DNA from: Dirofilaria immitis
Taxonomy: Eukaryota; Nematoda; Chromadorea; Rhabditida; Onchocercidae
Assembly: GCA_024305405.1 (NCBI GenBank)
Contig: JAKNDB010000064.1
Location: forward strand, 1,550,001-1,614,000
Reading direction: 5' to 3'
Length of the DNA stretch: 64,000 bases
Made by a program: the position numbers and the translations under genes. The notes below the pieces were generated by a model that saw nothing but the letters and a program-made list of their open reading frames with translations, did no database searches and had not been told where the DNA came from. Below are positions 13,221-26,722 of this stretch, piece after piece. The first letter of the stretch is position 1. Each line of letters begins with the position of its first letter.

Positions 13221-15405
13221 CATTCAAGAGATGGGATGCGCATAATTTGCATATTTTGAATGATAATAGAAAATTTTATCTGATAATAATGCTAACCATA
13301 TTTTAAAATAGTGAACTGTATTGAAATGAATTACTAACTTCTTTGATAAAGCCAAATTGATAATTGATAATTTGATTAAATGACACTTATGTAAATTATT
13401 ATATCAAAATTCTTACCAATAGATAGGTTGAAAATTAGTGCAAAGACTTAATTCATTCGATCATATTTGTTGGTTCATAATATACATATCATGGATCTAT
13501 AAAAAATTCCTTGGCTACTGTTGTTATCAATAATTCCGCAAACTTTTTCGTCCGACATACTTAGCTTTATTCTCGATCAATGGTAGTATGCAAATTAATT
13601 AACACTTCCTAGCAAGTTCTATTGTTTGTGTACAGTATATACAACGAAATAAATATTTAACTACACTGTTTTATTTATTAAACTTTGATCGTCAAATTTG
13701 TGACGATAAATGCTTGTTATTAAGTGCTTATTTGATCTTGACCTTATTTTTTAAAATACCATATTTGTTTTTGTATAATTGTATTTTTGTTTTTAAAATT
13801 TTATTTATTACAATTTTTATTTTTATGTCATAGAAGTGACTGAAAATCGCACTTTTTATGATTGCAATTTCTTGTTTATTTTCTTCATATTCTGATTGAC
13901 TAAAATTCGTATTGAAATTTGTATTCTCACTAATATAATTTTGGCCATAAGCGCTTCATAATTATTGATAAAATTTCTATTTCATCTTTTAATTTGCTAT
14001 GAACTCATCAATTTTCTGCGATAACAAAAGTGTTTGTTTAAACTACTATTTGATGATTTTTGATATCAATTTAACAAAAGCATTAATTACTCAAATGTTT
14101 TTTAATAAAAATTTCAAATTATTCTTTTTAATAGAAAGATTTTTTAAATTTAAAAATAAAATGAATTAATTTAAAAGAACACTTTTACTGAATATTTTGA
14201 AATTTTTTTGTTTGCCAAAGAATCATTTTGCAAATTCATTCATTTCGATGCGAATAGCCATAAAATAATAAAGTTAAAAAAATGAAAGTTCATCAAGATT
14301 GCATAATTTTAATTAAGATCCTTCTGATGATTACTTAATGAGAAAAGTCTTTTTGATGCCTTCATATAACTTTTCGTGCCTTCATTTTTGCCCATTTTTC
14401 ATTTTATATGCTTCTATTGAGAATGTGATAAAACAAAAGACTTCAATTATATTTATTCTTTATTTCACATCGATTCTCCATCGTAGAGAAAAAAATGTAC
14501 AAAATTAAATTTAAACGCAATATATCTTCGTCAAATATTCACTATCATCCAAATAACAATGATTTAAAATTTTAAAAAATAAAAAACTATCGAGTGACAT
14601 AATATAAGCCTGAAAACATATATTCTCGAAGACATACTATTTTGAGATTTGCATAATTTCTGCAAAATAAATCGCAATTCAAATTTTTTTCTTTTCGGGT
14701 GGAGGGATGGTGGGAATTACATATTTGAGAAAAGCATAATGATTAAAGAGAGAGAGAGAGTATTGGAGATTGATTAGATTTGAAGGATTGGCAAATTAGA
14801 GGACGATAGGAAAAAGATAGGATTAAAAAATAAGATAAAATGAAAAATTAGAAGATAATGTGATATTTTAATATTGCAAAAATATGCAAATAAGCATGAT
14901 ATGATATGATTAGAAGCAAGAAAGAGAGGATGGATGAAGAAGATAGTATGTGGAAAGGAATTGCAAAAAAAAAAAATAAGATAAAATGATTTAAAAATAA
15001 ATGCTAAAATAAGATGGAAGATATGATGATAAAAGTAATGGGTGATACTGCCTAAGTATGAAATTGTATGTTATATCCTTGGAAAAGAGAAGTATTGTTA
15101 TTTACCCACAGAAACAGATAATTAGAAATTATTTTAACTCGTCAGAGGGTGATAATTTTCTTAAATTTTTTTCAACTTTTTATTTTTTAAATATAGCTAA
15201 AAGATGGAGTAATTTAGACAGATAGAATGATGATAGAAATAGAATGAAAAAAAAGGAGAAGATAACGTCTCCCTAAATGATAGTAAATAAGGAAAGATGA
15301 AAAAGAAAAAATTGAAATAATAAGCGACGAGAAGTGATAATGCGATTATTGTCACGTCTAATTTATCATTTCCAATTATTTCCATCTAAAGATTTCTACC
15401 TCAAT

Positions 15406-15444
<39 letters not shown>

Positions 15445-15589
15445 ACAGCGCATTTGAAGCACACATTCAATGTCTATGCTTCATTCAAGTAAGCAAGATG
15501 TCACACTAAATGAAGGTTTGAGAATAGATTGAAAATGTTTTGTCCCACATCATTCCTCTAATCTACTCTCTTTATCGAGTATAACTGCT

Positions 15590-15960
15590 TCATTACGTGT
15601 TTCAATTATAGTGATATATCAACATATGTTTCTCATGAATCGTCGTTGATTAAGTGTAATGTTAGCGTGTATTTTTTCATGAAAGTCTTTGTGTCTGTGG
15701 TACCAACGTCAGTTTCTCATTAGGGTTGTAGCTTAATTATATAGTATCAATATGTGTTTCTCGTGGGCGGTCGTTGTCTAAGTGTGACATCAACGTGTAT
15801 CGTAGAAATTCATTGTTGCTTAACTATGGAACCAATTATATTATTTGTGAATGGTCGTCTTACTTAATTTTGTGGCACCAAATATGTATGCATTTCATAC
15901 CACAGTTAATATGCAATTCTTGCAGGCGGTCGTTACTCCTAACTCTGGAATGATATATCT
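15590..15960. repeat. Degenerate tandem array with GGTCGTT cores
   Basis: About five to six diverged units of roughly 55-70 bp. Recurring words are (A/T)TTTCTC(A/G)TG, GG(C/T)CGTTG, CTTAAxTxTG and TACCAA/TATCAA. GC content is visibly higher than in the flanks. No protein reading fits and no matching element was recognised. Confidence 0.6.
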
Positions 15961-17065
15961 AATGATTTTTAATTTATCGTTTGTTCTGAAATTTTGATTT
16001 GATAAAGCAGGTATATGTTTTATTGCTACAAGTTATATATATGTATTGATAGAACACACTTTTATTTATGAAGAAATTAAATGAAGTTTTAAAATCATTA
16101 ATTTTTGTCCCTAGATTTCAGCAACGGAATACTAATTTGAAAGATGAAGAGAATTCAGTAATTTTCCAATAGAAAAATATTATTATTGTGTTTAAAATAA
16201 TTTACATACCTGACAGGTAATATGTTTTTTATAGGAAATAACTATGCTGCTATTGAAATTATTCATCTATATCGTTTTTCATTCCATTGATTTAGTTTTT
16301 ATTTTTTCTTACTCAATTTTTCCACAACTGAATCTTCCTCTACTGTTTCTTTTTTTTTTTTTTTTTTTTCGAAAATGAGCAGGGAAGAAGAAAATTGTTT
16401 TATTCATATGAAAACGAGCTGTGAAGCTTTGAAACTGTTCAAGGCACTGGATAAATAATGTTGGTTGAAGATGATATATTTTATAGCGATAGTGATAATT
16501 ATTAATTGTTTCAGAAATATACATCTTCCCATATTTAGCGTCGAGAGAAGATTTATTCGATTAGATTTGTTGCTCAATGACAGTGAATGTATATCAGAAA
16601 ACGAGAAGATAAAAATTCATGCTGTTTAGTTGTATCGATTAATTTTTTCTTGGCTGTTATTTATTTCAATTTTTCTTTATCATTAAAATTAATCTCTGTA
16701 GAGATAATTTACCGATAATTTCATTTTATTTTATCACTAGTTTTTTAGTTTTTTATTTTTATAAAATGTGGCGTATAAATTCTGGATGTTCGTTTAAAGA
16801 AACCTTTCATATGTAGATTTATAGTTGAAATTCAGTAGTTTATAGTATGAATGTGATTATTTTGAAAATCGTTATTTACATCTTTTTTTACAGTTTTGGA
16901 ATTTTAATCTTTTGATTTCAGCATAGAAATGACAAATCAGTATTTAGTAATAACTGAATCATCTGCTTTCTCTATTTGTTCGAAAGGCTGCAAGTGCGTT
17001 ATTCATATTTTTAATAAATATGCGTGAATTTTTTTACGATAATTTTCAAATATTAAACGTGCAAC

Positions 17066-17176
17066 AAAAAATATATACAGTATATTAAACATAAAAAAAT
17101 ATATACAGTATATTAAAGACAAAAAAATATATACAGTATATTAAACATACAACAAAAATATACAATATATGCAGTT
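17066..17176. repeat. Tandem repeat of ATATACAGTATATTAAACAT type
   Basis: Three to four copies of a unit of about 28 bp containing ATATACAGTATATTAAA, the last copy degenerate. Confidence 0.85.
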
Positions 17177-19670
17177 CTAAAGGAGGTAACAAACAGTTTA
17201 TGACATCTTCCCTATTGTTTGTTGAATTATTGTATGGAAAATTTAATAATTTAATTTCGTATTGATTTTTAACGCTAAAATTAGAATATTTTGGAATTCC
17301 GAGAATGAATGCTATTTTCTTTTTCATGTTTTTTTTCGGACAGATGGCACAAGTCATTGATATTTCCTGAAATATGTATTACTTGAACTATAAGTCACAT
17401 GAGCTATGAAGTAGGAAGAATTTGACAACTTTTATTGATCTTATTGATTCCAAAAACTTCTCATTATGATCGCATGATGAATGAAATTGTTTATTTTCAC
17501 AAACTTGGCTTTTATTTTAAGTAATAGTCGTCTGTATATTTATGATTGATGCATATTTAGATTTTTTGAGCTACAAGTAATAAATACATCAAAGGAAATT
17601 TACATCGGTAAGTTATCAAAGTGTCTTGAAACGCTTCTTTCCAATAGAAACATATTTTGGTTGATTTTAATCTTATCACATATGTTAGTAGAATTAATTG
17701 AAGACAATTGTTTTGCATTGTAAAAACCGAAATATTTTTATTGAATATAAATGAGATAAAATAATCAACGATTTTTGTATTATAGGAATATGTTATTATA
17801 AACAAGCTGTTTCCCTTTGTGTTATATTAACATATTGCAAATTATGCCTTATTTGACAATTAGAAAATAAAATCCCTTTGTAACTAAAGTTGACATATTG
17901 TAAATTGTGTCATACCATGTGATGTGGAATAAACAAACCTTGATAATATAAAGAATTAAAAAAAAAATCATCTAGAAGGATCAATGTAGAACGGAACGAT
18001 TAAAACAATCATTCATCGCTCAAACAAATTCTCAAAAATGCCAGGAGCAATTTTTGAGTTAATAATGAAGAAGAAAATCTAGTGATCAATCAATATTCTC
18101 GGAAGTTCTCTGTCTTGTAACATATGCTAAGAATAAATCCTCCGTCAATCAATAAGCTTTCATTATATTCATTCATTATTACCAAACAAGGATCGAGAAA
18201 GCTTTTATGACATTCTGAAAGCACATATACAACTTACTGAAATGTACCATAAAGTGATCAACTATTATTTCTTTAAATCATTAGAAAGTTGATTCCGGTT
18301 TCCGCAATGTTGCACAGTGCACCAAAATCCAAATTGAATTTTTCATTTCAATAAGTTTTAACCTATTTATGCATAAATAAGATTGAAGTGATTCATTCCA
18401 CCATCCAAAATATGGTGAAAGCGCAAAAACTTTGTAATCCTAAAATCTTAATAAGTAAATATTCTCGACTGAAATATATCGAAAACGTTTGAAATGAGCA
18501 ACTCTAAGTATGATGAAAATGTTGATAAGATTGTAACAAAGTAAATGTTTGTATTAGGCAAAAATTAATATTCTTTAACTTCGATCAATAAATTATTCTC
18601 ATTTTTTGATCAATACTGTGTAAATATGTGTATGTGATGAAATTCAAAAAATCGAGAACAGTGTCAAGAAATTTATGAATTTATTTGTGAATAAACTATA
18701 GCGATGCTATACTTGAAATTTGTTTATCTGAAAAATTTCAGTAAAAATTTCAACCATACATCTGAATTTAAAATAAGAAATACCATTCTTTTGTTGCAAT
18801 AAATTTGATAATATTTTGTAAAATATTTCTGTGATCAGTAATCCATTCAGAATTATTATCACTGATGTAAGTGATGTATTTGTCTTTAATTTCAACTGCT
18901 GATTTATCATTATCTTGGCATTTAAATAGTTATGCTTTTTTCCGAAACTTATTGCTTCATCATTTTTATCTTGTAATTTATTTCTATACTGTTGATTGAA
19001 ATCAAACTTTTTAATTAGACATTTTGCTTGATAAACAATGTTCGGTTGATAAATGAATTTAATTTAATTTAATCGATAAAACATCAATATTTTTTTAAGA
19101 CAACGTTTTTCGACGATATTAAAATTTCATTGATGATTACTTTCTTTTCAAATATATCGAATGGAATAACGAAATTATTGATATTTTCTTCATATTCCAT
19201 TGATTGTATAAATTTATTAGATGCTAATTATCGTTGAAACATTGATTATTGTATTAAAAACTAGCAATCATCAATAATCACTTTATTCATTTCAAATGAA
19301 TCATATCAATTAAATCAGAGAAAGCTATTACATTCTTATTATTTGATAATCAAACTGTTATCATTGAAGGAAGACGAATAGCAAAGTTTCAAATTTTAAA
19401 TTTATATTTACTAAGTAACGAATGATTGTAAAGATTATGCGTGAATCTTTTGAGCATTTCTTTGAAGTATGGATGGAAAATGGTAAAGTAAAAAATAGTT
19501 GAAGAAATTAAATCCATCAAAGGAAAATTTATCATAGCTTAATTTTTATTTTATTTATTTATTTTTACTTCTTTTTAAAGATATGTAATTTACGAATAAT
19601 TTCAATTCAATTTACATATTGTATTTAGAAAAGTTTTGTTGTGAATAATGCAAAATTTACATAAATAGAC

Positions 19671-22600
19671 TTATTTATTGAATGGATTAGTTGCATGAAA
19701 ATGCGAAGCAAGTAATGTTGTATAAAATGGGAATAATGGATTAATGAGAAATGGAAATGATTCATTCATCTCACATTCACGGAATCCTTTCGCAAATGGA
19801 TTACTTTCGATTTTAAGCTCTGTTATCTGAAAAAATGTATGAAATAATTAAGCTTGAAATTGATAGAGTAAATTTAATATCTTTTACGAAGATTTTATGT
19901 GTAACTGTAAATTGATTTATAAAATTTAATAATTGTTTGAATTTAAATTGTTGTTCGAAAAATTAAGTTATAATACAATTTTAATATTTAAACTTTGAAT
20001 TTGATCACTTTACCCGATGATTTTGATAAGCAGTAACAGCCATAAATGATGTGTTCGGAAATGAAAATGTTCGACATTGACGTCCATTTCCATCAGCATG
20101 TACTACAATGTGTATGTTTGGTTGATAACGATGCATCGAATTGACAATTATCTGCAATGCTGATATTATCACATTCATAATAATCATAAAGATTTGCGTG
20201 CTAATGATTGTATTACTTAAGTACGCTAAAATACGCTTAATTATAAAATTTTAAATTTCAAATTTTATTTTCAATAAAATTTTAACAAGAATTTTTTCTT
20301 GTATTTCTGTTTATAAAAAGTTTAAAAAGAGAGCTGTAATGTTGATTAGTAATTATTAAAACTTCTGAAATTTTCAAAAAAAAACCGCACATATTCTCTA
20401 TATTTGTATATTTGAAACAATTCAATTAAATCAATTAAAATTTAGTCTAACTTGAAATGAAGAAATTTAATTATCAAACTGAATTATTGAATTTCACTTA
20501 CAAACATTTAATTTAGCTAAAAAAATTATTGTGATTTTAAGATCAAATAAAATTTTTGATTTTTCAATCTTTTATAAGTAAAACTTTTTTTATAAAGCAT
20601 TTTAATGTTTAGAGAGAAGCTTAGCATCATTTATATTTAGAATAACTTTTTTCAAATTTACAGATTACTTGAAAGCAAATTTGACTTTCCTGTCTGATTA
20701 TTTTAGCATAAAATTTTGCAATTATATTAATTATTTTGCCTAAATTTTAAACAGATTCATTCTATTACTTGATACTGAATCATTTATAAGTTCATCTTAT
20801 CATTTGATAGTGAGTTATAGCTATGGTTATCAGTAAATGAAAACATACATGCCCATTCTGATCAAGCTGATTATTGGTTAATTTGATTTTATCAAATGAT
20901 ATTGTCTGACGCATCCAATGCTCACCGAGAGCAGGCGATTCACCATGCACATGAACTCGACACGGTAATTCCGCTTCTCCTATAATTGATATAACCAATA
21001 AAGTGATTGTCTGAATTTGTCAATCTCAAAATTATCATATAGATAAATGTTTCTTTCTAGTTCCTTGTAAAGCATTAAATATCATTGTATTGACCTCTGA
21101 TTTAACATTAGCATGATAAAATATGGTATAAATAAGCATATTAGGTTGAAAAATTCTAAAATTAAGAGTTACCTGGTCCAGCAACGATCCATTTCGATTG
21201 ATGAAAAGCATAACGGTACCTTTTGTTATCGATACATGTTAAATCGACCATTAATGAGTAACGTGTAGTTGGTTCGAGGCCAGATACTGCTACTTGCAAC
21301 GTTGGAAACATTCGTCTATAATTTAATCTAATATTTAAAAGGTGAAAAATGATAACTTAAGCTAAATTCAGCATTCAACAACTTCAATGTATTTTTCAAG
21401 ATGAAATTGTAGTTCGCAAATGCTATCAGTTATTTATCATTTACTGAAGAGATAGCAAAAAAAAATAAACAGAAAATTTTATTCGTAACATTTGACATTT
21501 ACCTTTCATGATTAATGAACCATGTAATTTTTTGAAATTAAAAACTCGTATATTAAAATTAAAATTATAATAAATTGATTTTCATTATGTTATGTTGACA
21601 TTCTGCTGGGATTTGTTTCATTTAAGATTGTAATTCGATATATCACTAAATTTTTCTTATCTTGCAAATATGATTGATTTTTGATTAAATTTACAACTTT
21701 TTCAAAGATGAAAAGAACAAATAAATTTAGACGAAAAATTGACATTTAATTATTTCTTCGTATTTTTTCAATCAAAATCTTTTGTCAAATTTTAAATAAA
21801 AAATTTCAATGTCAAGTTATACGGTACTATACAGTATCGATGTTAATTATACGATACTGTCGATTATATGATACTATACAGTATACTCTACTATACATAT
21901 TACACAGTATGCTAAAAATATAGTACAATAATAATACTTTTTTTTTTAAATTTAAATATTATATAAATGATGCTATTTGTTTCTAATAAAACTTCTGTAA
22001 ATAATTGATTCATCATGTAACATGGAAGCAATCAGCATAGATTCCCGAAATATTTCTTGAATTATATTTTTAATCAGGATATCACAAAATATATATGGCT
22101 CCTAATTTTTTTGTTAATGATAAAGTATAAATGTAATAATTTAAAAATAGTATATTTCTAAATTGATTTTTATGCATTTTCAATTAATTATTAAACAAAT
22201 AGATCTGAATAGGTTAATAATTAGAAATATTTCTATAATGTTAAAAAAAAAACCTATTAACTTCAAAAATTTTGTATATTTTAAATTTATAAGATTCATC
22301 GCATGTTGGATGAATTATTCAATTCAGCATTTATTTTATTAGTAATTTGAATTATTCATAATTATTTCGCTTTCAAGAATAGAAATATTCAATTATATAC
22401 ATATATAATTTTTGAATATCAATAATATCACTATTTGTTGATAGTGATAAAAATTTTCATACTAACATTAATTTATATATATATATATATGTCAAAATAC
22501 ATTCGAGTATGGTACCTATTTCAAAATTATCATATATCACCTGTGATATAGCAAATAATTTTGTCCGGTATATTACAACACTCATATAATATACTTATTT

Positions 22601-23904
22601 ATCATAAAAAAAGTTAAAATCGATAAATATCGAAGTAACAACAGAATGTTTATTATAGCAAAAGATCAAATCGGTAAATATCAACATATTATAATTAATT
22701 TGAAAACTAAAAATTGTTTTCAATTCTTTGAGTTAATAAAATTTATATTCGTCGTCTTCATTATTTATTTATTATTGAAAGAAATGAGAATCGAAATATA
22801 TTGACTATCAAACTAACTGTATTCTCAACTTTAATTGTTTGTATTCGAAAGAAAAAAACTTAATTAATACTGATTATACATAATTCCACTTATCAGTATC
22901 AAGTTTCATTCAATATTTTGAATTCATTCCTTAATATTTTTTTATGTTTATAAAACTTTCTTTAGAAACTTTTTTTTTTTGGAAAATTTCTCTTTAATTT
23001 AATTTTTTCAAAAATTTAGTAGAGGATTTAATTGTCTAAAAAAGGGTGCATATCATATGGATATCAATAATACTAAATAGTTTATCAGTAATCAATCTTC
23101 GAATGATATTAAAACTGATAAAATTGATTTTCAATATATTGGTGTTAAAATTTTGTCCCTAAACCGTTACTAAAAAATAACAATATAACGAATAATAGTA
23201 GCAATGATAATAAGTGCTGAATTGATTTAAAAGATAGAAGCTGATTGATAGAATGATTAATCAAAAATTTGTTTACTATTTTAATTTTGCTTATCCTTTC
23301 TTATTCACTATTATCGATATTGATAAGAAATATGAACAATAGAGTGATAAGTTGCTTTATCAGCAATCGATATTTAATTTGATTACTAACCAAAATTTTT
23401 GCTTTTTTTATGTTTATTGAAGTCTACTGTAAGTTGAAGTTAATTATTAGAGTAAAATTGAAATTAAATAAAATTAATGTAATATAAATTAAAGTGTAAA
23501 AGAAAAGAAAAACAAACAAACAATACGGTAGCTAAAGTATTAGCTTACCTTCCAGTTTTTGTAACAATCATTTCGGTACCGTATGCATGAAATTTATTCC
23601 ATAATGTAGAACCTTCTAAACGCATTGATACATTACGTAGTGCTGGATGATAATCTTTCAATGTAACAGATGCTTTCTTCGTAATCAAATCATGATTAGC
23701 ATTGTTTTCAGTATTATTACAACTATTACTACAATTGGTATCATAGTTAAGTGTAGTATTCGATACTACAGGAAATAATTTCAACTTATCCGATATTCGA
23801 ATTTTATCCTCGCAATTATGAATTTCAGTATTGGGATTATCGTTTTTACTATCGGTTACGGTATCACCGATCAAATATGCGATGCTGAAAGGCTTCGTAG
23901 ACAT
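19671..23904 (-). CDS. mls-1: T-box transcription factor, TBX1/MLS-1 type
   Basis: Exons on the minus strand: 23904-23549, 21315-21173, 20979-20849, 20151-20014, 19826-19671. Phases agree throughout and give 307 residues. The in-frame TAG just upstream makes the ATG at 23904 the best start. The N-terminus carries FSIAYLI at residues 6-12, an eh1-like Groucho/UNC-37 recruitment motif. The T-box runs from about residue 90 to 285. Diagnostic pieces are [78 protein letters not shown] and [36 protein letters not shown] and AYQNHRIT favour the TBX1 subfamily over TBX2 or TBX20. The tail after the T-box is only about 25 residues. In C. elegans the TBX1-type gene mls-1 specifies uterine muscle fate; orthology here is inferred from motifs. 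No frame breaks were seen. Confidence 0.88.
20152..20848 (-). other. T-box gene intron 3
   Basis: About 700 bp of AT-rich sequence between CAT|GTATGT and ATTGCAG. Nothing else seen. Intron 2 (20980-21172) and intron 4 (19827-20013) are shorter and equally featureless. Confidence 0.7.
21316..23548 (-). other. T-box gene intron 1 (2.2 kb)
   Basis: The donor is AG|GTAAGC and the acceptor AAATTATAG. The intron splits the T-box between TKTG and RRMFP. Inside is a cluster of ATACTGTATAGTATC-like palindromes (21816-21912). No coding potential was seen on either strand. Confidence 0.7.
21816..21912. repeat. Clustered GATACTATACAGTATC-like palindromes
   Basis: Overlapping copies of ACTATACAGTAT, TACGATACTGT and GATACTATACAGTAT. 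Each is self-complementary or nearly so, and they lie in an intron of the T-box gene. Confidence 0.7.
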
Positions 23905-24448
23905 GTTGACGCCTTGGTGAGGAAGTTTCACATCACACTAAAACAACGATAACTAATGTTACTACAAGTAGTGGTGGTGGTGGTGGTGGTGGTAAGTACT
24001 GATGGTAGTGATATCAGTGGCGCTAATGTTATTTGTCGGAAAATTGGGGCGTCGTAAAATATTTTCTGAAGAGTGTAGAAAAGATGGGATGAAAGTTTTG
24101 AAGAAGCTTAAGAAAAAGAAAATGAAATTTTCAATTATTCATCTCGCGAATATAAGAGGTAACAGCAGATGGTAATAATGATGACAGTAGAGAAATGATA
24201 ATGATAATGATAATGATGATGATGATAATAGTAATGATAAGCTTCATCATAAGAAATATTGTTAAAACACGTGGTGGAATTGGAAAGTTTTATTGAAGTG
24301 GGCTATCGTTACCATCTGGCAAAATTAATGTTACAGTAATATTAATCACAGCTTTCCACATCACATATGATCCTGACAAATATACCGTACAAATGATAAA
24401 TGTGAAATTATATCTTATCGATCTCATTAATCAAGTAACAGTGATAAC

Positions 24449-24494
<46 letters not shown>

Positions 24495-24558
24495 GTAATA
24501 ATAATAATAATAATAATAGTAATAATAATAATAATAATAGTAATAATAATAATAATAA
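24449..24558. repeat. AAT trinucleotide array
   Basis: A nearly pure AAT/TAA array with a few AGT variants. Open frames through it (poly-Tyr or poly-Ile) are repeat artefacts. Confidence 0.9.
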
Positions 24559-25639
24559 AACAATGACAATAATAACAATGATGATGACAATAAAAAGGAA
24601 GATAAAAACTGATAAGGATTGAGAAAATCTTATATGATGAAATAGATCCGATCCATGTATATCGTTGATTCAATATCAGTAAAATGTTTCATCGTCTTAA
24701 AAATTACTCATTTACATTTAATTATTTTGCTTACTAAGTTTTTCCATATATATCAGAAAAAGGAAAAAATTTTCTGTTTCAGACTTATCATAAATTAATT
24801 AATCGATTGATGATTTTATTGATAAATTAATCAGCTGATAATCTTATAGATCGATATGGATAATGTAAAATGTTCTCGAATATTGTCATATAAAAAGATT
24901 GCAATATAATTGTGTAATATCATCATCATCTCATTATTAATTCTTGATGATAGATTATTCGTAATCTTCTAAAAATTATTTCGATTCAATGAATCTTAAC
25001 CTACAGAATTTTACATTTCTCTTTAAATTATTTAAGTTTTATTATTCATAAATCGAATAATATATTTTGATAAATTTTTTTACTTTATATTATTTTATTT
25101 TTACATACATTTTAGATTATAAAATTAATGATTCATATAAATAGATTAATGCTTAGAAAATGTTGAATTATTTCAAGCATATAAATCATTCATGAAATAA
25201 TAGATTAATTTCAATACTATCATTTGCTTATCAATTAATATATTTATCAATTAATATTGTTATCAATTGAAGTCTTGGATTTTATAATTTAGAATTCAGT
25301 TAGCTGTCTAAATTCTATATCGTTTAGTAGTCTATAAATTATTCTCATTTAATTGATCAATCATATTACAACTACTACTACCATAAATTATAAGAATTCC
25401 ATTTTTGCATCTAAAAATTTGATCTATGTTAGAATCTAAAAAATCAACTTATTGTCACAGATTTTCAAAAAAATTTATTAATCATTCTAGCAGTATAGCG
25501 ATAGTTGCAAGAATCATCTATAAATTATGAAGATTCCGATCTTTTGGAATTCAAAATTTGGATAAATAATCTCGTTTATTTTCTTTTATACATTGATTAT
25601 TTGTTAAACTATTTTATAAATTATTTTCTTTCGCCTTTT

Positions 25640-25935
25640 TTTTCTTTATCCAACAAGATAGTAGTTCATGATGGATTAATAGACCACTTTGCGATTAACC
25701 ACAACTGGAAGGATGATGCCATAGCAACATCTGGTAATGTACTGACAGTTTCTAAAAGATCTATCTCTTCCCTGTATTTCAAAATGTTTTCAAGATGTTC
25801 AGATTTGATGGAGATTTATGGGTCGGAAAAGTTTATAGCCTTTTCCCAAACGTTCTATCGTAAAATATTTTTAACGATTCTCGATTGGTTTACAATAAAT
25901 GCTAAAGCTTTCTGTTCGTTATTTCCTGTTTGATC
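25640..25935 (+). other. Unassigned island of higher GC with an open frame
   Basis: About 300 bp stand out by being less AT-rich than the flanks. The plus strand is open and would read IVVHDGLIDHFAINHNWKDD and onward to a TGA at about 25931-25933. There is no good ATG, and the frame's first half is AT-driven hydrophobic sequence. The minus strand shows protein-like text such as SEHLENILKYREEIDLLETV interrupted by three stops. It may be a chance frame, a decayed exon, or a transferred fragment (for example from an endosymbiont). I do not recognise the family. Confidence 0.3.
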
Positions 25936-26722
25936 TGATAAAAGATTTCTTTTTTGATATGCATTTTATCAATGCAAATATTAACAATAATAGTAAAAGT
26001 AAATTCATAACAATAACGACAATAACAAACAATAATAATAGTGGAGTTATTTTATTTACAACAGAAACAGTATAACTATTATCATCACTACTCCTGTTTT
26101 ATCTGCCTCGCTGCAAGAAGATAATCCAATGTATATCTATTTTGATCAACTCTGAAAATCATACATTATATATAAAAAAATAAAAACTAAAGAACTATAA
26201 AAAATTAAAAGAGTAATTTTTCAGTTATTTGACATTAGAACGGAATCTTAATACTTTATGATATAAAAAAGGATAATCCTTTATGGTATTAACATTTATT
26301 TCGGTTATTTTGGTTATCCTGAGGTTTATTGATTACCCGTTCTTGAATTATTAGTGAAGTTGTTTTGTTTTTAACTGATAAGAATTGCCTGTTTGGGTTA
26401 GACTAGAATGACTATATATAGCAATGATTTCTAAAATGTTGAAAAATATTTTCCATTCATAACAAATGATGAATTCTATTGCTCAAGGCGTACAGCATAA
26501 TATAAAAAAAAAATTTATGTAATTTTTCATAAAAAAAACTGGATAAATAAAATTAAGTGGCTAGTTTCAAACAAAATTACTACCATTCGGGTTTCCAACT
26601 AATTATTGAAATCTTTTAACAATTTCGAAACATGTCTTATACACAATATTAGTGTAAAAAAGCAAAACTGCAAAAATTTTCCTGAGAAGGGGTAGAAAAA
26701 TACTACTAGCTATTCTTAAAAC

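Larger units (their letters stand above)
4947..19670. other. Gene-poor interval between ceh-13 and the T-box gene
   Basis: About 14.7 kb with no open frame that looks like protein of a known family on either strand. It holds GA/CT, TA and TTA microsatellites, duplicated AT-rich blocks, a long inverted repeat and a degenerate tandem array, listed separately. Two patches of richer composition (about 11505-11800 and 15380-15960) stand out from the AT background. The setting 3' of ceh-13 and 3' of the T-box gene makes regulatory content plausible but unproven. Confidence 0.6.
23905..26722. other. Interval between T-box start and PWP2 3' end
   Basis: It contains the T-box promoter side (5' to the ATG at 23904), a GTG run (about 23970-23993), GATAATG-type repeats (about 24196-24240), a long AAT array (24449-24558) and a less AT-rich island at about 25640-25935. 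No firm gene was found. Confidence 0.6.

Noticed and set aside
21255..21280. GGTTCGA word like a tRNA T-loop
   Set aside because: It lies in a T-box coding exon and no cloverleaf surrounds it. A similar word near 45139 lies in an RS gene exon.
24408..24673. Long minus-strand open frames of poly-Tyr and poly-Ile
   Set aside because: They are produced by the AAT trinucleotide array, not by a gene.
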